Below the pieces are notes generated by a model. The model did not search any database. It was given only the letters and a program-made list of their open reading frames with translations, and was not told the DNA's origin. From positions 78,955 through 142,954 of the forward strand of contig NZ_JABAID010000009.1 in NCBI RefSeq assembly GCF_012641335.1: a DNA stretch of 64,000 bases, given 5' to 3'. Positions 35,782-43,300 of this stretch are shown here, in pieces (within the stretch, counting starts at the first letter, position 1; each line of letters begins with the position of its first letter). The position numbers were made by a program, and so were the translations under genes. The stretch comes from Novosphingobium sp. ERN07 (lineage in GTDB: Bacteria > Pseudomonadota > Alphaproteobacteria > Sphingomonadales > Sphingomonadaceae).

Positions 35782-37065
35782 ATGAACGCAACTCCTGATT
35801 GGTACACCAAAGGGCGCGGCCACGTGTGGCTGCCCTATACCCAGATGAAGACGGTGCGGCCCGCGCTGCCGGTCGTTTCGGCCGAGGGCGTGCGCCTGCG
35901 GCTGGCGGATGGGCGCGAACTGGTTGACGGGATTTCAAGCTGGTGGGCCACCGTTCACGGCTATCGCCATCCGCACATTGAAGCAGCGGTGCGCGGGCAA
36001 TTGGAGACGCTGCCCCACGTCATGCTGGGTGGGCTGGCGCATGAGCAGGCCTATGTCCTCGCGCGGCGGCTGGCGGGATTGCTGCCCGGCGATCTTGACC
36101 ATGTGTTCTTCAGCGATTCGGGATCGGTCGCGGTTGAAGTGGCGATGAAGATGGCCGCGCAGTTCTGGCTCAATCGCGGGCAGCGGCGCGTGAAGTTCCT
36201 GTGCTTTCGGGGCGGCTATCATGGCGATACGTTCGCCACGATGAGCGTGTGCGACCCGGATGAGGGGATGCACAGCCTGTTCAAGGGCGCGCTGCTCGAA
36301 CAGGTCGTGGTCGATCTGCCGCGTGATGCAGCGCAGGAGGCTGCGCTAGGTGACGTGCTGGCGCAGCATCGGGGTGAACTGGCGGGCATCGTGGTGGAGC
36401 CGCTGGTGCAGGGCGCGGGTGGTATGGTGTTCCACGATCCTTTCACGCTGCAGGCGCTGCGACGGCTGGCGGACGAACATGATCTACTGCTGATCTTTGA
36501 TGAGATTTTCGTGGGGCTGGGGCGGCTGGGCGATGCGATGTTCGCTTGCCAGATTGCCGGGGTGCAGCCCGATATCGTCACTCTGTCGAAAGCGCTGACC
36601 GGCGGCACGCTGCCCTTGGCAGCCACGATTGCCAGCGCGCGCATCCACGATGGCTTTCTGTCCGACGATCCGTTGCACGCGCTGATGCATGGGCCGACCT
36701 ATATGGGCAATGCGCTGGGTTGTGCTGCCGCCAACGCTTCGCTCGACCTGTTCGAGCGTGAGCCGAGGCTGGCGCAGGCACAGGCCATCGGCAAGGCGCT
36801 GGAGCGGATGCTGGCTCCTTTGCGCGACTTGCCGGGGGTGAAGGACGTGCGGACGAGAGGCGCGATTGGCGTGGTGCAGCTTGATCGCGCAGCGCCGGCA
36901 GACCGCCTTTCTGCCGGCTGTATCGAACGCGGCGTTTGGCTGCGTCCGTTCCGCGACATTCTCTATACCACGCCGCCTTTGACCATCGGTGAAGAAGACT
37001 TGGGCCGCATCGGCTCTGCCATGACCGCTGCCATTCGTGACTGGAGCGCGGGCCTCGGAAAATGA
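35782..37065 (+). CDS. bioA: adenosylmethionine-8-amino-7-oxononanoate aminotransferase
   Basis: Transfers an amino group from S-adenosylmethionine to KAPA in biotin synthesis. A PLP enzyme of 427 residues, starting MNATPDWYTKGRGHVWLPYTQMK. The PLP lysine is K270 (DIVTLSKALTGGTLPLA) with D240 upstream (LLIFDEIFVGLGRLG). BioA-specific blocks include DGISSWWATVHGYRHP and PTYMGNALGCAAANASLDLF. The other bio genes are absent from the window, so bioA is detached from bioBFD here. ATG at 35782 follows GCAGGGGG. Confidence 0.94.
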   Translation: MNATPDWYTKGRGHVWLPYTQMKTVRPALPVVSAEGVRLRLADGRELVDGISSWWATVHGYRHPHIEAAVRGQLETLPHVMLGGLAHEQAYVLARRLAGLLPGDLDHVFFSDSGSVAVEVAMKMAAQFWLNRGQRRVKFLCFRGGYHGDTFATMSVCDPDEGMHSLFKGALLEQVVVDLPRDAAQEAALGDVLAQHRGELAGIVVEPLVQGAGGMVFHDPFTLQALRRLADEHDLLLIFDEIFVGLGRLGDAMFACQIAGVQPDIVTLSKALTGGTLPLAATIASARIHDGFLSDDPLHALMHGPTYMGNALGCAAANASLDLFEREPRLAQAQAIGKALERMLAPLRDLPGVKDVRTRGAIGVVQLDRAAPADRLSAGCIERGVWLRPFRDILYTTPPLTIGEEDLGRIGSAMTAAIRDWSAGLGK

Positions 37066-37139
37066 TCGCACAAACCTGCGCAAAAACCCTTGCCTAGCCC
37101 GCCCCGTCTGGCTAAACGCCGCCCCTGCCCACAGGGTAG

Positions 37140-37215
37140 GCCGCTTTAGCTCAGTCGGTAGAGCACATCATTCGTAATGATGGGGTCAGGTGTTCGAATC
37201 ACCTAAGCGGCACCA
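37140..37215 (+). tRNA. tRNA-Thr (anticodon CGT)
   Basis: A complete 76-base cloverleaf. Acceptor GCCGCTT/AAGCGGC, anticodon stem CATCA/TGATG with loop TTCGTAA (anticodon CGT), T-arm AGGTGTTCGAATCACCT, encoded CCA. A degraded tyrosine recombinase gene begins 164 bp downstream in the same direction, so the 3' half of this tRNA is the likely attachment site of a lost or decayed island. I could not find a second copy of the tRNA 3' end within the window. Confidence 0.97.
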
Positions 37216-37378
37216 TTTCCCCTTTCGCCAATGCCCGCGTTTGGTTGAAAAAACCCCGGAAATCTGCCATAAATTGGACTGGTTGAACCGCCAGCGCCCG
37301 CCGACGTTCGTCTCTAATCAGGCGATTCTGGGGGCACGGTGGGGGCCATTTAGCAACTGCTGAAAGGCGTGGCCCCCA

Positions 37379-38615
37379 ATGGCACTTTCGACGATCACAA
37401 TCCGAAACGCGAAGCCCCAAGCGAAGCCCTACAAGCTGACGGATGAAAAGAGGCTGTTCTTGCTGGTCCAGCCATAGGGCGGGATGCTTTGGCGCATGAA
37501 ATAGCGCGTCGATGGCACCGACGCAGATGGCAAGCCAAAGCAATTAGAGAAGAAACTGGGGCTGGGCATGTATCCCGTGTCAGCCTGAAGGACGCGCGCG
37601 AGTGGCGCGATGATGCACGTCGCCTGCTGGCCAATGGCATTGATCCGGCGGAACAGAAGCAGCGCGATCTGCGCAGCGCCGAGATCAGCGCGGCCAACAC
37701 CTTCACGGCTGTTGCTGATGCCCACATCGCCAAGAACGAGCGCGATCGCCTCGCGGCTAACACGATCGTCAAACGGCGCTGGTTCATCCGGCTGTTGCAG
37801 AAGGAGCTGGGCAATCGCCCCATTTCCGAAATCCAGCCGTGCGACCCTATGAAGCGGCGAAGAACGACGAGAAGGCGCATCGTGCGCTTCAGTTCGTCGG
37901 TGGCGTGTTTCGCTATGCCATTGCAAACCAACTGGCGACATCGGACCCGACGCGCGATCTGCGCGGGGCCTTGGCCAAACGCCAGCCGAAACACCATGCG
38001 GCGATTCTTGAACCCAAGCGCGTTGGCGAACTGCTGCGCGCGATGGACGGTTATGAAGGGCAGGGCTTGCCGATTACGCGCATTGCCCTGCAATTATCGC
38101 CTTACGTCTTCGAGCGCCCCGGTGAACGGCGCAGAGTGGAATGGTCGGAAATTGATCTGGACGCGGCTGTGTGGCGCATAATGGCCCCGAAGATGAAGGG
38201 CAGGCAGGAACACGCCGTTCCGCTCTCCTGCCAAGCCATCGCTCTGTTCGAAGATGCTCGCGCCATGACAGGCGATTGCAAGTATGTGTTCCCGTCGATC
38301 CGCACGCCAATCAAGCCAATGTCCGAGAACACGGTGAACGCGGCGCTGCGGCGGCTGGGCTTCACCAAGGATAAAATAACCGCGCACGGCTTCCGCGCAA
38401 TGGCCAGCACGCTCCTGAACGAATCCGGCAAGTGGTCGTCAGACGTGATCGAACGCGCGTTTGCCCACAAGGACAAAGACGCCGTGCGCGCCGGCTACTA
38501 TCGCGGCCAGCACTGGCAGGAGCGCGTCGAGATGGCGCAATGGCGGGCGGACTATCTGGACACGTTGCGCACGGGGGCGGAAGTTGTGCCAATTGCGATG
38601 GCGCGTCGTGGATAG
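37379..38615 (+). pseudogene. degraded P4-type tyrosine recombinase (integrase)
   Basis: Three reading frames together spell one DUF4102-type integrase. Frame A from the ATG at 37379 gives ALSTITIRNAKPQAKPYKLT and LFLLVQP, then hits TAG, resumes GGMLWRMK, hits a second TAG, and continues RVDGTDADGKPK to YPVSA. A one-base loss near 37575 moves the frame to VSLKDAREWRDDARRLLANGIDP (37570s-37840). Another shift near 37840 leads to the C-terminal catalytic part: RPGERRRVEWSEIDLD (first catalytic Arg), ITAHGFRAMASTLLNE (His-x-x-Arg), FAHKDKDAVRAGYYRG (His and the tyrosine nucleophile). Catalytic residues survive, but the gene cannot make the full protein. Its placement beside tRNA-Thr is typical of a genomic island. 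Confidence 0.9.
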
Positions 38616-38655
38616 TTGAACTGCCCTGCTTGCCCCGTCCGCTTGACGACGCATT

Positions 38656-39614
38656 CTAGGTATTCAGTCCCGGTATTTGGTGGGTCGGGTCGACGATGAA
38701 CCGGTCTGGCTCTGACGTCCAGATCTTGGCGATGTATTCGTAGGGCGTGAGCCCGCTGAGCGTCTTGAGCCGGCGGGCAAAGTTGTAGGCGGCCATGAAG
38801 TCGGCGAGGTGCATCGTGAGCTGGTCATGGCTCTGGTAATGAAAGCGTTTGACGGTCGCCTCCTTGATCGTCCGGTTCATGCGTTCGACCTGCCCGTTGG
38901 TCCACGGCTGGTTCGGTTTGGTGAGCCGGTGCTCGATGTCGTTCGCCTCGCAGATCATGTCGAAGCGCATCTGACGCGACCAGGCGGTGTTGCGGTTACG
39001 AGGCTGATCGGCGGACTGGATGCCATTGTCGGTCAGAATGGTGTGGATGCGGTAAGGTACGGCCTTCAGCAGGTGGTCGAGGAACTCCCACGCTGTGCGC
39101 CTGTCGGCCTTGTCGACCAGCTGGGTGACCGCGAACTTGCTGGTGCGGTCGATGCCGACGAACAGGTAGAGCTTGCCTTCGGCGGTCTGCACCTCGGCAA
39201 TGTTGATGTGGAAGAAGCCGATGGGATAGCGTTTGAAGCGTTGACGCTTCGGCTTGTCGCCTTCGATGTCAGGTAGACGGGAGATTCCGTGCCGCTGGAG
39301 GCAACGGTGCAGCGCTGACCGCGTCAGATGCGGGAGCCACGGCTGCAAGGCATAGAGGCAGTCATCGAGCGGCAGCAGCGTGTGCCGCCGGAACGCCACA
39401 ACAACTGCCTCATCGGCCTCGGACAGAGTGGTGGAATGAGGGGCCTTCGGCCCGGTCTTCAGGTCCTCGACCGTCGTTCTCTTACGCCACTTCGCTACCG
39501 CCTTCGGGTTGATCCCCAGCTCACGGCTCAGCGTCGCGAGCGAAGCTCGGCGCGCAGTATTGCTGCTCGGACGGCGTGCGTGGTCGTGGCGCACCCATGA
39601 CGTATCTGTCCCAT
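38656..39614 (-). pseudogene. IS481 family transposase with a -1 frameshift
   Basis: The body of an IS481 transposase is intact: an N-terminal HTH (SLATLSRELGINPKAVAKWRKR), LPLDDCLYALQPWLPHLTRSALHRCLQRHGISRLPD, then the DDE core with FFHINIAEVQTAEGKLYLFVGIDRTSKFA, HTILTDNGIQ and RLTKPNQPWTNGQVERMNRTIKEATVKRFHY. The natural start at ATG 39614 reads MGQIRHGCATTTHAVRAAILR and then leaves the frame; adding one base near 39550 restores RASLATLS. So the element has a single-base deletion and the longer ORF from upstream is an artefact of the shift. I could not define terminal inverted repeats, so the coordinates cover only the gene. Confidence 0.85.
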
Positions 39615-39720
39615 ATGGCATCCTTCCATTCCAACGAAAGGATCGAACCATCAAACCGTGGGATCAAACACTTTTCATCGGTCCCCGTTGCGAGCTCAAA
39701 ACGCTCAGGTGACCGGCGCA
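38656..39720 (-). mobile_element. IS481-type insertion sequence, ends not resolved
   Basis: Evidence is the transposase gene. The region from the transposase start to about 39720 contains no other gene and probably holds the right end; I compared the flanks by eye and found no convincing pair of terminal repeats or target duplication. Confidence 0.55.
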
Positions 39721-39844
39721 AAACCGTTACAAGTCGACTTTGCTGGGCACCAACTTTACTACCCCAACCGTCGCAACCCTTCGCCCGCTTTTCGGGTGGT
39801 TCTTGCCGAACTTCGCAGGAACGCTGCGGCGGGTTGATTGGCTA

Positions 39845-40381
39845 TCAATCCACCGCTGGGCCGAGGTCGCCCACGGTATTGCAGTCTGCATCTTCGCGCG
39901 CGGCTGCTGACAGGTTTTGCTCTTCCTTGCTGTGGCCGGGATTGAGCCGGTCAGGGGCAATGCCCTGTGCATTCAGCAATTTGGCAATGGCGCGATAATA
40001 GGCGGCTATGTCGGCACATGAATTAGCGCCCCCACCGGTTACCGCCCAGATCACGCGCCAACCGCCTTTTGTCTTTGGCCCATCGTTGCGCAGAATGTAT
40101 TCACCGCCATCGTATTCCTGCTGTGACGGTTCGACCGAGGCATAGGCGAAATTGGCAGACTTCCCTTTCATCACGCGCAGATCGTGGACGATGAAGCGGA
40201 TCTGCGAACCGGAAGAGGGGCGGATGGCATCGAGAATCTGCTTGCGTTCCGGCGTTCTTGGGGCAGGCGTCGAAACTTGCACGGCGCGCGGCGCAGCAGT
40301 GGCATCTGGTGCGGCCAGCAATGCTGACAAGGATAAGGCGGACGCGAACATGAGAGCGGTTTTGCGCATGGGCGGTGTCAT
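39845..40381 (-). CDS. exported hypothetical protein
   Basis: A 178-residue protein with a good signal peptide (MRKTALMFASALSLSALLAAPDATA; the ATG at 40381 adds four residues before it, the one at 40369 starts exactly at MRK). The mature part contains FIVHDLRVMKGKSANFAYASVEPSQ and GGWRVIWAVTGGGANSCADIAAYYRAIAKLLNAQG and has two cysteines (in NSCAD and DADCN). I do not recognise the family. It is the first gene after the IS481 remnant and is divergent from the next exported protein, sharing about 80 bp of upstream DNA. Confidence 0.72.
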   Translation of the reverse strand: MTPPMRKTALMFASALSLSALLAAPDATAAPRAVQVSTPAPRTPERKQILDAIRPSSGSQIRFIVHDLRVMKGKSANFAYASVEPSQQEYDGGEYILRNDGPKTKGGWRVIWAVTGGGANSCADIAAYYRAIAKLLNAQGIAPDRLNPGHSKEEQNLSAAAREDADCNTVGDLGPAVD

Positions 40382-40462
40382 TCCAAACCGATTTGGATAG
40401 GGTGGATTGTGGCCCCTTTGACGAACGTCTACGCCCCGCGAATGCCAGAACGCAACAATACC

Positions 40463-41929
40463 ATGAACCGTACTGGCAGCATCGTGGCCACAATATTGGC
40501 CACTGCGCTCACGGCTTTCTTACCTGCCGCGCCAGCCCTTTCCGATCCGTGGGAGGAGGCTGGCCTTCTGCTTGAAAAAGCGGCTGCGGCGCGTGATGCG
40601 GGTAATCTGCCCGAAGTCGTTTCGATCTATCGCAAAGCAGCCCAATTGCTGGAGCAGGGCAAACCGCACGATGATCCGGTTTCGCTGATCTTGCGTGCCG
40701 AATTGCAGCGCGATCTGGCGCGGGCGATGGTGGATGCCGGAACCGGCGATCCTTGCGTCCCGCTGGCGCAAGGGCAACGCCTGCTCCAGCAGGCAGGTGG
40801 CGCTGATAGTCTGTCTTACGGCACGAAAGTGCAGGAAGAAATTGGCCACGGCGCCGATCAACTTTCCCCCGAACAGCAGCGGCAACGGTGCGCAAGCACC
40901 GCGCCACCTGTCGATCCGGGGCAAGCGGATTCAGCGCTGGTCGGGCACTATTACCTGTCGGGCGTCATGGAAACTGGGTCGGAACTGCGGCTGAAGGCCG
41001 ATGGACGGTTCGATTGGTACATCAGCTATGGTTCCGTGGATCAGATGGCGGAAGGGCGGTGGGGCGCAAGTGGCGGCGCGGTCATGCTTGTTGCCGATCA
41101 GCCCGCCGCAGATGCGCCGCTGTTTCGTGCTGACGAGCGCTTCGAATGGAACGAAGACGCTGAACGCCGGATGCGGGAATTGGCAGAGGACAAGGCGGTA
41201 GAGGCCGCTGCCGCACTGTGTCCGTGGAATGTCGCGGTGGCGATGTCGCCCCCTGTGCTGTTGCCGGAAGACCGCCCCCCTGCGAGCGCGGCAGATATTG
41301 CCTCTGCGCACAAGGCTTTGGCACAGGCGGAAATGGCGCGCGATACGGCAAGCCGCGCTGCTGCGGTTGCAGTGGGATCAGCCTCCATAGATGCAGCGGA
41401 AAGCGAACATGCGGCCAACGCAATAGATACCTGGCACAACGCCAAGCAGGCGATGGAGAACGCTTATCGTGTTGCCGGTATGGAAGCGCCCGATATCGGC
41501 GCTCCTGTCATGCCGCCTGCCTGCACGCACCGGCGCGTGGATCATGGCGTGGCGATCCCGCAGAGCGAATGGCAGCCGTCCGTTGCGGTCATCGTCGGTG
41601 ATCCCGCGCGCGAACTGCGGCTTTCGCGCGTGGGTGTGGTGTTCATCTACAGCGACGGCCACCGCGAAACCGCGCAGACCAGCAGGGGCGGATGGGCCTT
41701 TGCACCTGCGCGGACGGGCGCGACCGTCAGCCAACTCGTCCTGTCTTTTCCCGAACCGGTAAACCGTTCGCAAACACTGTCTATCCCGCCGATAGCCCAC
41801 GGCGTCCAGACGGTTATTGCGGACACCCGGCAGATCGAAGCGCCGCCATTTACACAGATGCGCCTTGATGTTCGTGATGGTGACTTGTTCCCCCAAGACA
41901 TGCCGCGCGGGCGCTATTCGCGGAATTGA
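40463..41929 (+). CDS. exported hypothetical protein with N-terminal TPR-like helices
   Basis: A 488-residue protein starting MNRTGSIVATILATALTAFLPAAPALSDPW, a signal peptide. The N-terminal third is helical with TPR-like repeats (WEEAGLLLEKAAAARDAGNLPEVVSIYRKAAQLLEQG). A beta-rich middle (YYLSGVMETGSELRLKADGRFDWYISYG) resembles a lipocalin-like strand pair. Alanine-rich helices and a C-terminal immunoglobulin-like part (VGVVFIYSDGHRETAQTSRGG) follow. Upstream in-frame ATGs at 40409 and 40442 lack ribosome sites. I do not recognise the family. The next gene starts just after its stop (GTG at 41941), so the two are co-transcribed. Confidence 0.72.
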   Translation: MNRTGSIVATILATALTAFLPAAPALSDPWEEAGLLLEKAAAARDAGNLPEVVSIYRKAAQLLEQGKPHDDPVSLILRAELQRDLARAMVDAGTGDPCVPLAQGQRLLQQAGGADSLSYGTKVQEEIGHGADQLSPEQQRQRCASTAPPVDPGQADSALVGHYYLSGVMETGSELRLKADGRFDWYISYGSVDQMAEGRWGASGGAVMLVADQPAADAPLFRADERFEWNEDAERRMRELAEDKAVEAAAALCPWNVAVAMSPPVLLPEDRPPASAADIASAHKALAQAEMARDTASRAAAVAVGSASIDAAESEHAANAIDTWHNAKQAMENAYRVAGMEAPDIGAPVMPPACTHRRVDHGVAIPQSEWQPSVAVIVGDPARELRLSRVGVVFIYSDGHRETAQTSRGGWAFAPARTGATVSQLVLSFPEPVNRSQTLSIPPIAHGVQTVIADTRQIEAPPFTQMRLDVRDGDLFPQDMPRGRYSRN

Positions 41930-41940
41930 AAGGAACTTTC

Positions 41941-42567
41941 GTGCTGCATCGGCTAGCTGCCTTCGCCTTGATCCTTGCTACTCCCGCGTTTGCGCAGGAC
42001 GATGAGGAGTTTGATCCTGCTGCGGTAAGCGTGACCGATGCGATCAACTGCCATCTCGATGCGCCCACCTACAACGGCTTTGCGCTGGGTGTTTCGGGCG
42101 ACGACGGCGTTGCCACGCAACTGGGCTGGGTAAAGATCGAAACCGACAATCCCTTTTTGCTGGAATATCGATTGCCCGAACCGGTCGCGGTAACCGGAGA
42201 ATGGCAGACGGATCACATTGCCTTTTCGTCCAGCGGTATCCTCGCCGTGCTGGATGAACCTGATCCGGCGGTCATTGCCGGTCCTGAAGGTATTGTGAAC
42301 AAGATGGACCCCGAAGCCCTGATAGTTGAGATTGTGGCTTCGGGCGCAGCCACGCGGGCAGAGGTCGAGGCGGAAATTCATTTCCGCAAATTCCTTGGCC
42401 AACGCGTGCTGGTAGACGTGACCGAACCGGCTGAAAAGCCTGGTGGTTTTGGCACGCACACCGTGATCGCGCGATCTGTATCCAACGCCACCAGCCATCC
42501 GGGCAAAACGCTCTATGGCTGTTCATACCGTATCGAACTGCTCGATGGGCAAGGCAATCCGCTATAG
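41941..42567 (+). CDS. exported hypothetical protein
   Basis: A 208-residue protein. I chose the GTG at 41941, preceded by AAAGGAAC, giving the signal peptide MLHRLAAFALILATPAFAQ; a TTG at 41926 would extend it by five residues. The mature part begins with an acidic stretch (DDEEFDPAAVSVTDAINCHLDAPTYNGFA), contains two cysteines (C43-type in INCHL and C in YGCSYRIELL near the end), and is rich in beta-strand-like sequence (GVATQLGWVKIETDNPFLLEYRLPEPVAVTG). Family not recognised. Co-transcribed with the preceding 488-residue exported protein and converging on the DUF3142 gene. Confidence 0.7.
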   Translation: MLHRLAAFALILATPAFAQDDEEFDPAAVSVTDAINCHLDAPTYNGFALGVSGDDGVATQLGWVKIETDNPFLLEYRLPEPVAVTGEWQTDHIAFSSSGILAVLDEPDPAVIAGPEGIVNKMDPEALIVEIVASGAATRAEVEAEIHFRKFLGQRVLVDVTEPAEKPGGFGTHTVIARSVSNATSHPGKTLYGCSYRIELLDGQGNPL

Positions 42568-42571
42568 CTGG

Positions 42572-43300
42572 TCAGGCTTTTGGTTTCGCCGGATTCAGCA
42601 GGAACACCACGTAGCCTCGGAACATCGGGTGGCGCTCCAGCATGGGCGGGGGCGTCCACGCCCCGCCTTCGACCAGCGCAACGCGAAACGGGATGGGGAA
42701 GCGCTCCATCCGCGCAAAATATTGCTCGTAACCGGGAATGGTGGAGCGATGCTGATAGGTTTGCACCACCACTTCATCGACCGTTTGCGCCAACCCGGCC
42801 AAGGCTTGCGGATCGCCATGCGCGCTCCAGTCCATCAGGCCGGTGATCGATAGCTTCAACCGTTTGGGCAGGCGTTCGCGCACGGTGTGAAGAAACGTCG
42901 CATAGCCTTCGATGCCGCGCGTGGCCGCATCGAAATCGACCTGAAGCCCGGCAACATCATTGCCCGCCGCTTGCCACTTTTCAACGTCGGCAAGGACTGC
43001 TGCGTAAGTGGCGTGGTTCCAGTCGAGCCGGTCCGCCCGCACAACCAGCCACACCGACCGTCCCGGCAATTTAGGCACACCCATGCGCAGGCGTTGCAGT
43101 CGCGCGGGACCGTTGCGTCGTACTTCACCATCGAGAACATAGACAGTTTTTGCCGCACTGTCTGGCGCGGGGCGTACTCCCGGCCAGACGTAGATCGCGT
43201 CAAACTTTGCCGCGTTCGCCTGTTGCGCTTCGGCCTGCGGGTCTGCCTTGCACCCTGCCAGCAGCGCAAAAGCGAACAGTATTGCGGCGCGAAAACTCAC
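42572..43300 (-). CDS. DUF3142 domain lipoprotein
   Basis: A 242-residue protein starting with GTG at 43300, which overlaps the upstream stop (GTGA). The signal sequence SFRAAILFAFALLAGC ends in a lipobox cysteine (LLAGC). The mature part looks like a TIM-barrel glycosidase-like fold of the DUF3142 group: FDAIYVWPGVR, VWLVVRADRLDWNHATYAAVLADVEKW, VAGLQVDFDAATRGIEGYATFLHTVRERLP, LSITGLMDWS and VDEVVVQTYQHR. DUF3142 has no assigned activity. It ends 4 bp from the exported protein gene on the other strand. It belongs with the 722-residue gene before it. Confidence 0.82.
   Translation of the reverse strand: MSFRAAILFAFALLAGCKADPQAEAQQANAAKFDAIYVWPGVRPAPDSAAKTVYVLDGEVRRNGPARLQRLRMGVPKLPGRSVWLVVRADRLDWNHATYAAVLADVEKWQAAGNDVAGLQVDFDAATRGIEGYATFLHTVRERLPKRLKLSITGLMDWSAHGDPQALAGLAQTVDEVVVQTYQHRSTIPGYEQYFARMERFPIPFRVALVEGGAWTPPPMLERHPMFRGYVVFLLNPAKPKA

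Noticed and set aside
37140..39845. Search by eye for a second copy of the tRNA-Thr 3' end (attR) downstream of the integrase
   Set aside because: No match to the CACCTAAGCGGCACCA end was found within the window, so no attR is reported.
38600..39850. Terminal inverted repeats of the IS481 element
   Set aside because: Flanks share only scattered short matches; no pair was convincing enough to report as ends.
39727..39972. An 81-codon minus-strand frame between the IS remnant and the exported protein
   Set aside because: It overlaps the end of the signal-peptide-bearing gene in another frame and has no ribosome site or recognisable feature.
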